From an uncultured Oscillospiraceae bacterium (lineage in GTDB: Bacteria; Bacillota; Clostridia; Oscillospirales; Oscillospiraceae), in NCBI GenBank assembly GCA_900756715.1, contig CAAELC010000035.1, positions 1 through 15,557 on the forward strand: a stretch of DNA of 15,557 nt, read 5' to 3'. The translations under genes and the position numbers were made by a program. The notes below the pieces were generated by a model that worked only from the letters and a program-made list of their open reading frames with translations, did no database searches and was not told the DNA's origin. Shown here piece by piece: positions 8,601 through 14,350 of the stretch (position 1 is the first letter of the stretch; every line of letters begins with the position of its first letter).

Positions 8601-11600
8601 CCACAGCACCAGCGTAAAGCTGCGCTCGGTCTTATAATTTCCTTTGCGGATTGTGGCGGTCAGGGTCACCGTCTCCTTGCCGCTCTCCGGCAGGGTCATT
8701 TCGCCCGTTTCGGCGTTCACCAGCGGGCTGCTGCTGACCCATGTAATGGCGCTGCCATGCTCGCCCTCTGCCGCCAGCGCCAGCCGGCCCGCATCCTTGA
8801 TCTGATATGTATTCTGGCTGTCGGGCGTCAGTGTGCCGTCGTCATCCGGGTCCACGCCGTACTCGTCATAGAACGCCTGATAAATCACCGGTCTGTCCGT
8901 GCTGCCGAACAGTTCAATCAGCATGTCCTCCCCCAGATTGGGGTCGGCCAGAATTTCGTCGATAAATGTGTCGGCCTCCTGCCGCACCTGTTCCTTCTGC
9001 GCCGCCAGCGCCTCGGCCCGCGCCGCATCCTTCAGCGTCAGCGCATCCCGATCCGCCGCAATGTCCTGCTGATGGCTGGGCACATCCGGTGTCCGGCCGC
9101 CCTGCCATGCCAGCACCGGGAAGCCGCCGTTGCGTCCTGTGTCGCACTGCATCCCCACCTGATAGGCAAACAGGTCGTCCTGCATCTCCCCGGTGGTGCG
9201 CTGCTCCAGCGCAATGGGGGCAGAGGCCGTGTTCTGCGCCACGCCCGGCGCCTTCGCCGCCAGATAGTAGCAGTTGGTGATGCTGGCCGTGTTGCTGCCC
9301 GCAAACGCGCCGATGCCGTTTTCAGGGCCGGTCACCGTTCCCGCCGCGTAGCAGCCTTTCACCTCTGCGCCGGTGTTGACCTTTCCGATCAGGCCGCCCA
9401 CGCCGGGGCTGCTGGCGGTCTTGGCAGTGGAGGACACCGCGCCCATGGAATAGCAGCTTTCCACCAGGCCATAGGTATAGCCCACAATGCCGCCCACGGC
9501 GCTTCTATCTGCATAGTTCTGATAGGCATTCTTCACCGCCGCCAGATTCACGCAGCCCCGGATAATGCTGTCCGTCATAGACCGGCCCACAATGCCGCCG
9601 ATGGTGCTGTAGCTGCTATTGCCCGTCACGCTGCCGCTGACCAGGCAGTTTTCAATGGTGCCGTAGCTGCTGTTGGCAATCCCGCCGATCACGCCGCTGC
9701 TGGTGGAAATGCCGGCATCCACCCGCAGGTTCTTCACCGTGCCGGCTGCCACCACGCAATCCACCAGACCGCCGGCTCCCGTCAGCCCGCTGACGGTGAA
9801 ATATCCGCCGTCCAGCGTTCCCGCAAAGCCCTTAGTCGAATCATCGTAAACATACTCGCCGAAGGAGGTCCATGTCTTGCCGCCCAGATTGATATTTGCC
9901 GTCAGGCGGCCCTGCAGGGTCGTCTGCCCGCCATTCACTGCGTCTGCAAACCATGCCAGCTCCGATGCATTGGAGATCAGATACACATCGCCGTCCTTCT
10001 GCGGCTGGGTTTTGGAGCTGCCGTCCCACGGCGCGCCCGCGTTCTCCAGCTTCACCGTGATGGTATCGTTCTTCGCCGCCACAAGGCTGCCGGACACGGT
10101 TACATAGCCGTTTTTCTCCACCGTGTACCGGTAGGTTTCCCCGCTGTATACCGTGTACTTGCCGTCCTTAGCCGCAATCGTTCCAGTCGCTGCATGGGTC
10201 AGCGTCACCGCGGCGTCCGCCGGGTCCGTGTCAAAGGCGACCTCAAAGCTTTCAAGGGGGGACAGGGTAACGGTCTTCGGCACATCCTTGTCCTTGATTT
10301 CCACGCTGCCGCTCTGGGTAGCATAGCCAAACTTGGACACGGTGTATTTGTAGGTTCCCGCCGGCACCAGATAGGCGCCGTTTTCGCCGGTCACCGTCTC
10401 TCCGGCCTCGTTGGTCACGGTCACATCCGCGTCTGCCGCGCCCTTCACCTCCAGCGTCAGGGTATACACCGGCACCACGGCAAAATTCTTCAGGTAAAGC
10501 GTATCGTCGTTCCTGTTTCCGGAACTGTCCTTGCTGTACTGGAATGTCACCTTGCTCCCGGCGCTCGCCGTCACGCTGTATTCCTTCCACTGGCCGTTCC
10601 CGCTTTCGGTCACCAGTGGTGCGCCGCCGTCCAGCTTCAGTGTAAATTTATCATAGTTTGCTTCTGAGCTGACCCTGTAGGCGAAGTGCAGCATGGCATT
10701 CTGCGTGAGGGTGAGCGTCATTTCCGCCGTGCTGCTATTCTTCCCCTGATTGGTAGAGGCCAGCACAGCTTCTCCGCTTTCCTGGGCCGGTGCAAAGCCA
10801 TAGCCCGTGCCGTTGGCAGCCGTCACGCCTGCCATGCCGTCGAAAAAGTCCTCAAACACCGGCTTCCGCGTCAGTGTCACGCTTACTTCGGCTTGGCCGC
10901 CCTTCACTTCAAAGCTGCCCACGGCATCATTGCACCGGGGATTGGTCACCGTATAGGTGTATTTGCCGTCCGGCAGGGTGCAGTCCTTTCCGTCTCCCGC
11001 GTACACCGTCTGGTTTCCGCTCTTTACCGTTACCGTGCTCGCCTCCGTCACGCCCTCCGGCAGCGTAACGCCAAAGTGCACCGGGTAGCTGTCCAGCTTC
11101 GTCAGATGAACCGGCTGCGTCTTATCTGCGTCCGTCACGGTCACGCTGCCCTCCTGGCTGCTGTAGCCGAAGCGCGATGCGGAATAGGTGTAGGTGCCGG
11201 GCGTCACGGTGTAAACGCCGTTTTCCCCCGTCAGCACCTTGCCCGCGCTGTTCTTCACGGTCAGCGCCGCGTCCTTCGGCTCCGCCTCCATCGTCAGCGT
11301 ATACAGCGGCGACACCTGGAAGTTTTTCAGCTTCACGCAGTAATCGCTGCTGCCGTAGACATATGGATGCTCAAAGGTCAGCGTCAGCGTGTCACCGGCC
11401 TTCACATCCGCGCTGAAAGTCTCCCAACTCGTCTTATTGTAAGCGCTCAGCAGCGGGTTGGAACCATTCTTCACCGTGAAGCAATAATACGAGGACGAGG
11501 AGTTGCTGCCCAGATAATCAAAGCGCAGCGACACATTCTTCTTCGCCTTCAGCGTAATGGTCGATTCGCTTCCATTGGCTGTGTTGCTGGATTGCAGATA

Positions 11601-13199
11601 GTTCCCTGCGGCATCCTGCACCACGGCAAAGGGATAGGTGGCGTCATCCACCGCCTGAATGCTGTCTTTGATGTCCTTGAAAAAGTCGGCAAAAATCGGC
11701 TTTTCCAGAATTTTCACCGTAAATTCAGTACTCTTGCCCAGATAGGTCACGGTGATGGTCTGGGCCTCCACCGCCTCGCTGGTGTCAAAGCCGCTGACTG
11801 TAAACCCTTCCGTCAGGTCTTTGGTGCTGCCGTCCGAATAAGTCACCGTGATCGTCAGCCCTGTGGTGTCCAGCGCCGTATCACCCTTGTAGTATTCCGT
11901 TTTGGTGGGCGATGTCTTTACCGCCACCGCCGTCACCTGCCTCAGCGTCACGTGCACCTGCTCCGTGTCATTCGCCGGGGTCACGCTGCCGGTGGCCGCT
12001 TCATAGCCCTCCTCCGTGGTGGAGGCCGTGTATGTATATGCGTGGTTTTTCAGCAGCTTATAGCTGCCGTCCTCTGCAGGGAGCATCTCCGCCTCGCCGT
12101 CCAGAACCTTCAAAGAGGCTGAAGCGGGCGTTACATCAAAGGTCACCCAGCTCCATGCCGACGCGTCCTCCTCCAGTGTCACCGAAACGGTATCCGGCGT
12201 CGCCGTCAGCGTCCCGTTTTCGTCCATCACGGTCACAGAACCGGTCTTGCTCGTATACCCGCCGCAGGACACGGTGTAGTCGTAGCTTCCCGCTGCCAGC
12301 GCCACCTCACAGCTGCCGGTGTATGTATTGCCGCCAATCGTCAGTACCGCATTTTCCGGAGAAAGCGTAAAGGCAACCTTTGCCGTGGGCGTCTCCCATG
12401 TCAGTGCGGGATAGTCCCCGGCCTTCACCATGAACGCATCCCCCAGCAGCTTGGCAAAATCCGACGCCTTCATCTCCGCGTCGGTCTTTTTCATTGTGAG
12501 ATCTTCTCCACTGGAGGAATTCATACCGGCAGTATGTGTTCCCTCCAGATAGTAGCAGGTTTCAACTGTTCCGCTAGTAACCCAGCCGACAATTGATGCC
12601 GCGTTTTTTCCGGTGGTATTTATTGCTCCGCTATTATAGCAATTCTTTACCGTAGCGGTACTGCTATTCAGATTGCCAACAATACCGCCCAAAAATACAG
12701 GTCTGGTTCGCGTGGTGGAAACAACTGCCTTGTTATAGCAGTTTTCCACCGTGCCGCCATTCATTTTGCCCACAATGCCGCCCACATAGCGGCTCGTTGC
12801 GGAAATCTCAGCCGTATTGGCGCAGCCCGTAATGCTGCCGCCGGTCATGCTCGCTGCAATGGCTGCCACACATTCGTTGCCGGACACACTGCCGGTTGTG
12901 GCCACATTTTTCACCGTGCCGCCGGCTACTGTTTTGAACAGAGCCACATTACTGTTGCTGCCGGGGATATTCAGCGTCACCGTGTGGCCGTTGCCATCAA
13001 AGGTGCCGCTGAAATCCTTTTCGTACGGCGCTTTTACCTTAATATCCTTTGTCAGCCGGTAACTGCCGTTCTCGTCCATCTTTGCGAACTCCGCCTCCGA
13101 GGAAACAGTTTTCGCCGCCGGCTCAGCCCACACGGAAGCCGGCACCAGTGAAAGCAGCATCACCAGCGCCAGAACCATGGATAAAGCCCGTTTCTTCAT
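5517..13199 (-). CDS. Giant secreted modular surface protein with DUF4430 and alpha/alpha-toroid (transcobalamin-like) modules; candidate cobalamin-capture protein
   Basis: A 2,560-residue exported protein. The start is ATG 13199-13197, with AAGGAG eight bases upstream, directly followed by a signal peptide (MKKR, hydrophobic core, likely cleavage after SVWA at residue 25). Layout by eye: GLUG-like beta-helix repeats (about 31-265); PEGA-like modules (274-340, 351-420); Big_3-like Ig domain (423-497); duplicated jelly-roll/PEGA units (501-706 and 780-984); another PEGA-like module (985-1050); second beta-helix block (1060-1365); several atrophied Ig-like modules (about 1390-2070, with related WdtIRdKN / WNGIRGKN segments near 1673 and 1934); DUF4430 (about 2081-2190); alpha/alpha toroid (about 2205-2495); TGD-type anchor (2525-2560). 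DUF4430 and the toroid are the folds of animal B12 carriers. A cobalamin riboswitch precedes the gene and a terminator follows it, so it is expressed alone and probably made when B12 is scarce. Cobalamin binding is inferred, not shown; adhesion or glycan binding remains possible. Confidence 0.93.
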   Translation of the reverse strand: MKKRALSMVLALVMLLSLVPASVWAEPAAKTVSSEAEFAKMDENGSYRLTKDIKVKAPYEKDFSGTFDGNGHTVTLNIPGSNSNVALFKTVAGGTVKNVATTGSVSGNECVAAIAASMTGGSITGCANTAEISATSRYVGGIVGKMNGGTVENCYNKAVVSTTRTRPVFLGGIVGNLNSSTATVKNCYNSGAINTTGKNAASIVGWVTSGTVETCYYLEGTHTAGMNSSSGEDLTMKKTDAEMKASDFAKLLGDAFMVKAGDYPALTWETPTAKVAFTLSPENAVLTIGGNTYTGSCEVALAAGSYDYTVSCGGYTSKTGSVTVMDENGTLTATPDTVSVTLEEDASAWSWVTFDVTPASASLKVLDGEAEMLPAEDGSYKLLKNHAYTYTASTTEEGYEAATGSVTPANDTEQVHVTLRQVTAVAVKTSPTKTEYYKGDTALDTTGLTITVTYSDGSTKDLTEGFTVSGFDTSEAVEAQTITVTYLGKSTEFTVKILEKPIFADFFKDIKDSIQAVDDATYPFAVVQDAAGNYLQSSNTANGSESTITLKAKKNVSLRFDYLGSNSSSSYYCFTVKNGSNPLLSAYNKTSWETFSADVKAGDTLTLTFEHPYVYGSSDYCVKLKNFQVSPLYTLTMEAEPKDAALTVKNSAGKVLTGENGVYTVTPGTYTYSASRFGYSSQEGSVTVTDADKTQPVHLTKLDSYPVHFGVTLPEGVTEASTVTVKSGNQTVYAGDGKDCTLPDGKYTYTVTNPRCNDAVGSFEVKGGQAEVSVTLTRKPVFEDFFDGMAGVTAANGTGYGFAPAQESGEAVLASTNQGKNSSTAEMTLTLTQNAMLHFAYRVSSEANYDKFTLKLDGGAPLVTESGNGQWKEYSVTASAGSKVTFQYSKDSSGNRNDDTLYLKNFAVVPVYTLTLEVKGAADADVTVTNEAGETVTGENGAYLVPAGTYKYTVSKFGYATQSGSVEIKDKDVPKTVTLSPLESFEVAFDTDPADAAVTLTHAATGTIAAKDGKYTVYSGETYRYTVEKNGYVTVSGSLVAAKNDTITVKLENAGAPWDGSSKTQPQKDGDVYLISNASELAWFADAVNGGQTTLQGRLTANINLGGKTWTSFGEYVYDDSTKGFAGTLDGGYFTVSGLTGAGGLVDCVVAAGTVKNLRVDAGISTSSGVIGGIANSSYGTIENCLVSGSVTGNSSYSTIGGIVGRSMTDSIIRGCVNLAAVKNAYQNYADRSAVGGIVGYTYGLVESCYSMGAVSSTAKTASSPGVGGLIGKVNTGAEVKGCYAAGTVTGPENGIGAFAGSNTASITNCYYLAAKAPGVAQNTASAPIALEQRTTGEMQDDLFAYQVGMQCDTGRNGGFPVLAWQGGRTPDVPSHQQDIAADRDALTLKDAARAEALAAQKEQVRQEADTFIDEILADPNLGEDMLIELFGSTDRPVIYQAFYDEYGVDPDDDGTLTPDSQNTYQIKDAGRLALAAEGEHGSAITWVSSSPLVNAETGEMTLPESGKETVTLTATIRKGNYKTERSFTLVLWSQAAQTMEVLEGMKAMLEKNSTVLQPLQVYGHTNITQALTRLLVEQGYDDSVADAVQVQLLDAGKRNGSNDSIQYIAEDGSITYYTGALGNSTNTVQYLGLKFRLTLEGQSVEVTTRACVGWDVEYVTNLLQQAADSMNWDTIRDKNENTAAEQTVNGWNHVVVDGEVSRNLLLPYRLANNPAVSVAWGSRDGNILSVSDNNDGTYTAELNRPLMGQEAKAVTLIAMVTFNFFDDYTAQEYTGRDGTASVQAQRFFDFSIAPSDVDVSGEITEALEKYPTLIRDFVDKSAVPDLSAVTADLQMPRPSVLEDNGIMTDSWVQRVKMVSNTPDVLAFNGYHAMVYRPLPGEQPAEASYTITITQDGAILGQKTFTLTVAPFTEEELQQAEAFMHLAMSDEVYWNGIRGKNTEKNSVSSDLNYFVEILDKGNGQVEYVRGMDGITFAGIEADDIPGWYDTQQYRSFKSSRPSVIEHELLRVSQPEYDTQVTIESVLTYTKLAQYWEKFGLAEDSTEESRARYARFEQFYKQPVSATVTVLGEKGPAPTSPEDISVSLSISGKGWDSFKDCTGYTFTGSPDQDWTAWDVLQACLNANGYSYVGSGSYVSALTDPNGVTLGELAHGEMSGWLFTVNGVMVDTVLSGTYVHSGDVIEFYYSAAGMPDQPTDPTEPGGVPEALKKIYELTKEHMEQTVTDPEVGNIGGEWAIFAMARSGVELPEELVNSYYAKVVQYVREHLDEQGRLDRSRSTDNSRLILALTALGIDPRDVDGHDLLQGLSDMSYVKKQGTNGLIYALLAFDSGKYDTPANGDVTREALIQEILARQNEDGSFYLGGVRKTASVDVTAMALQALAPYYQENSQVKDAVDRALAWLSGQQSENGGFASDGSFNAESSAQVVTALAALGIDAARDKRFVKSGGSVLDALLRYHQGEGVFMHTANDGADQMATEQALYAMAAYVRQQTGRNRLYDMTDAARRTPVTPIQPVQPATPGQGSVQTGDGESPVLWLGMSVVCLLGAAAVLRRKKETQK
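5715..6959 (-). other. Transcobalamin-like region: DUF4430 followed by alpha/alpha toroid
   Basis: Residues about 2081-2190 match the DUF4430 pattern: a TAWDVLQACL helix, then MSGWLFTVNGV and HSGDVIEFYYS, which parallel the GSGWMYxVNG...DGDxIxWxY signature of the family that includes the C-terminal beta domain of intrinsic factor and transcobalamin. After a Pro-rich linker, residues about 2205-2495 form helical-hairpin repeats with QNEDGSF and QQSENGGF turns and SVDVTAMALQAL, DNSRLILALTALGI and AESSAQVVTALAALGI helices, typical of the alpha/alpha toroid of squalene cyclases, prenyltransferases and the alpha domain of B12 carriers. SVDVTAMA resembles, from memory, the SVDTAAMA stretch of the vertebrate carriers. 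The order is beta then alpha, the reverse of the animal proteins. Confidence 0.8.
9105..10022 (-). repeat. Second GLUG-like beta-helix repeat block of the surface protein
   Basis: Residues about 1060-1365 contain repeated units of the form GGIVG...V.sCYs.GaV, including IENCLVSGSV, IRGCVNLAAV, VESCYSMGAV, VKGCYAAGTV and ITNCYYLAAK, each preceded by GGI(V/A)G or a variant. This is the GLUG-type right-handed beta-helix seen in many Firmicutes adhesins. It is separated from the first block by almost 800 residues of Ig-like and PEGA-like modules. Confidence 0.75.
10248..11699 (-). repeat. Tandem duplication of a jelly-roll plus PEGA-like unit inside the surface protein
   Basis: Residues 501-706 and 780-984 share one plan. 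Each begins with PIFADFFKDI or PVFEDFFDGM, continues through a beta-rich jelly-roll-like domain ending LKNFQVSPLYTLTMEAE or LKNFAVVPVYTLTLEVK, and then has a PEGA-like domain with GENGVYTVTPGTYTYSASRFGY or GENGAYLVPAGTYKYTVSKFGY elements. The conserved ends and diverged middles show an old duplication within the gene. A single further PEGA-like module (707-776) lies between the copies. Confidence 0.8.
12405..13109 (-). repeat. First GLUG-like beta-helix repeat block of the surface protein
   Basis: Residues about 31-265 follow the signal peptide. They include FSGTFDGNGHTVTLNI, the usual lead-in to these helices, and then the repeats ITGCANTAEI, VENCYNKAVV, VKNCYNSGAI and VETCYYLEGT, with GGIVG turns. 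The closing segment DFAKLLGDAFMVKAGDYPALTW matches the usual cap of such blocks. Confidence 0.75.
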
Positions 13200-13286
13200 G
13201 TTCTTTTCTCCTTTTCTTCTGATTTTTTTGCTTTGCCATCCGGAAAACCCATAACGCCCTGCGGCCAGCCCTTCGCAGCAGCCCTT

Positions 13287-13320
13287 AAAAAAGTGCGCAG
13301 CCAAAGTCTGACCGCGCACT
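13287..13320 (-). terminator. Riboswitch expression platform: intrinsic terminator in the leader
   Basis: On the minus strand AGTGCGC (13320-13314) pairs with GCGCACT (13298-13292), and the stem continues inward through GGTCA/TGGCT with two G-U pairs to a GACTT loop, giving 12 pairs followed by a run of T residues (13291-13287). It lies about 45 bases after the aptamer and 87 bases before the start codon, so termination here would abort the surface-protein message. The upstream hairpin GGCG-AGTGCTG-CGCC carries AGTGCTGCGC, similar to the terminator's 5' arm, and could compete for its 3' arm as an antiterminator. Confidence 0.85.
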
Positions 13321-13364
13321 AAATAAGTGTCTCTGCGATTCGGCTTCGGTGATGGCAAAACCCA

Positions 13365-13482
13365 GGCGCAGCACTCGCCGTATCTGACTTAGCCTGCCTT
13401 CGCAGACATCACAGTGACCGTCTCGTGGGGGGTCTCACCCCGTTCCGCCGTCGGCCCCAAAGGGAGCCGAGCGTACCGCCCT
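13365..13482 (-). promoter_or_regulatory. Cobalamin (B12) riboswitch aptamer
   Basis: Read on the minus strand, the elements come in family order: GGTACGCTC; a hairpin CGGCTCC-CTTT-GGGGCCG; GGCGGAAC; the GGGG-TGAGA-CCCC hairpin (13441-13429); the B12-box-like core GGTCACTGTGAT (13419-13408); a GTCTGC-GAAG-GCAGGC hairpin (13407-13392); AAGTCAGATAC (13390-13380); and a final GGCG...CGCC hairpin (13379-13365) in the place of P13. The CACTGTGA and AAGTCAGATAC blocks are the most diagnostic. By eye it fits the cobalamin class rather than other riboswitches; a covariance-model search was not possible here. It should switch off the downstream surface-protein gene when cobalamin is plentiful. The aptamer boundaries are approximate. 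Confidence 0.87.
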
Positions 13483-13500
13483 GTATGCAGTTCTGTCTTT

Positions 13501-13529
13501 AGTCTACACGCTGCGCGCCAAATAAGCAA
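13501..13529 (-). promoter_or_regulatory. Probable promoter of the riboswitch-surface protein transcript
   Basis: Minus-strand TTGCTT (13529-13524), a 17-base spacer and TAGACT (13506-13501) lie just upstream of the aptamer. This would start transcription near 13494 and give a leader of about 295 bases. The boxes match the consensus only moderately, but the position right before the riboswitch supports them. Confidence 0.55.
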
Positions 13530-13620
13530 GGGGGACGGCACCTGTGATTCCGCCGAAAATCCTACGGTTTTCTTGTACATCCTGCCAATCTTTTCACAAT
13601 TTTCTTTCTGAAAACTTAAC

Positions 13621-13649
13621 TTGAATAATAAGTTGTCAGATGTTATATT
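13621..13649 (+). promoter_or_regulatory. Promoter of the GntR/RCK_C regulator-symporter unit
   Basis: TTGAAT (13621-13626), a 17-base spacer and TATATT (13644-13649) form a good sigma-A promoter in an AT-rich patch. The expected start is near 13656, giving a leader of about 37 bases that contains the AAGGAG ribosome binding site at 13678-13683. An AACTT/AAGTT inverted repeat (13618-13634) overlaps the -35 box. Confidence 0.72.
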
Positions 13650-13661
13650 ATTTAGTAAATA
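13649..13661. promoter_or_regulatory. Candidate operator palindrome at the regulator's transcription start
   Basis: TATTTAGTAAATA is a perfect 13-base palindrome around a central G. It directly follows the -10 box and covers the predicted transcription start. A repressor bound here would block initiation, so autoregulation by the adjacent GntR-type protein is plausible but unproven. Confidence 0.45.
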
Positions 13662-13692
13662 GTTCGGCCGTATCGGCAAGGAGATTGTTTTT

Positions 13693-14307
13693 ATGGAAAG
13701 TGATGGATTAACACAATATACGCGCATTGCCGTCTCGCTGGCAGAGCGCATCGCCGCAGGCGACCTGCAGGAGGGCGACAAGCTTTCCGGGCGCTCAAAG
13801 CTCTCGCCGGAATACAGCGTCTCGCCGGAGACCATCCGCCGGGCAGTGCGGCTGCTGGCGGACATGAAGGTGGTGCAGGTAAAGGAGCAAAGCGGCGTGT
13901 ATGTGCTGTCGGCAGATAACGCAAGGCGCTTTCTTCACAACATGCACGACCGCGCCGATATGCGCCGGAAGCAGCAGCGGCTGCGGCTGTTGCTGGAAAA
14001 GCAGGAGCAGCTGAACCGGCAGGTAAGCCAGCTGTGTCGGGACATTCTGGATGAAACCGGCCAGACGCCGGACAGTCTCCCCAACTACAGCTGCCGCGTG
14101 CCCGCCGATTGGCCCGCCAACGGCACCAGCATCGGCGATCTGTGCTTCTGGCAGGCCACCGGCGCCACCATTGTGGCCATCCGTCGCAATCTGTCTTACA
14201 TCATCTCCCCCGGCCCCTATGCACAACTGTATGCCGGAGATTCCGTGATCTTTGTGGGCGACGGAGCCGCCCGCAGGGCTGTATCCCGCTTTTTCTCCGG
14301 TGCATGA
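13693..14307 (+). CDS. GntR-family winged-helix regulator with RCK_C (TrkA-C) domain, BusR-like
   Basis: A 204-residue regulator starting at ATG 13693, with AAGGAG nine bases upstream. Residues about 7-73 are a GntR-type winged helix (QYTRIAVSLAERIAAGDLQEGDKL, the recognition region SPETIRRAVRLLADMKVV, and the wing SGVYVLS). A charged, helical, probably coiled-coil linker covers about 76-120. Residues about 131-203 form an RCK_C/TrkA-C fold (TSIGDLCFWQATGATIVAIRR...LYAGDSVIFVGD). This architecture and length match BusR, whose RCK_C domain binds c-di-AMP and which represses an osmolyte transporter in lactic acid bacteria. Here it precedes a sodium:solute symporter gene by 43 bases, so the likely job is c-di-AMP-responsive repression of solute uptake. 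Domain calls are firm; ligand and target are inferred from the family. It is transcribed away from the riboswitch-controlled gene. Confidence 0.88.
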   Translation: MESDGLTQYTRIAVSLAERIAAGDLQEGDKLSGRSKLSPEYSVSPETIRRAVRLLADMKVVQVKEQSGVYVLSADNARRFLHNMHDRADMRRKQQRLRLLLEKQEQLNRQVSQLCRDILDETGQTPDSLPNYSCRVPADWPANGTSIGDLCFWQATGATIVAIRRNLSYIISPGPYAQLYAGDSVIFVGDGAARRAVSRFFSGA

Positions 14308-14312
14308 CCAAC

Positions 14313-14330
14313 CCCGGCCCCCAGGCCGGG
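14313..14330 (+). other. GC-rich hairpin between regulator and symporter genes
   Basis: CCCGGCC-CCCA-GGCCGGG is a 7-bp stem with a 4-base loop in the 43-base gap, with no T-tract after it, so it is not a standard terminator. It sits 20 bases before the symporter ATG and next to its AAAGGAG ribosome binding site. It could modulate read-through, mRNA stability or relative expression of the two genes. Confidence 0.55.
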
Positions 14331-14350
14331 CAGAAAGGAGAACCGAAAAC

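Noticed and set aside
8118..10667. An 849-codon open frame on the plus strand
   Set aside because: It lies wholly antisense to the surface-protein gene. Its residue composition (rich in H, R, A, Q) is that of a GC-rich reverse frame, and it has no recognisable domain or good ribosome binding site.
9105..13109. Repetitive tracts considered as a CRISPR array or DNA-level tandem repeat
   Set aside because: The periodicity is at the protein level (GLUG and PEGA-like modules) with diverged DNA; there are no identical repeats separated by spacers.
13200..13358. N-terminal extension of the surface-protein reading frame by 53 codons
   Set aside because: It runs through the leader terminator and would bury the signal peptide; AAGGAG lies eight bases before the ATG at 13199.
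13200..13500. Leader considered as a c-di-AMP (ydaO) or c-di-GMP riboswitch because of the nearby BusR-like gene
   Set aside because: The core blocks CACTGTGA and AAGTCAGATAC and the hairpin order fit the cobalamin class; the signature blocks I recall for the other two classes are not visible.
13389..13865. A 158-codon minus-strand open frame across the divergent intergenic region
   Set aside because: It overlaps the riboswitch aptamer, both promoters and the start of the GntR-type gene, and has no domain signature.
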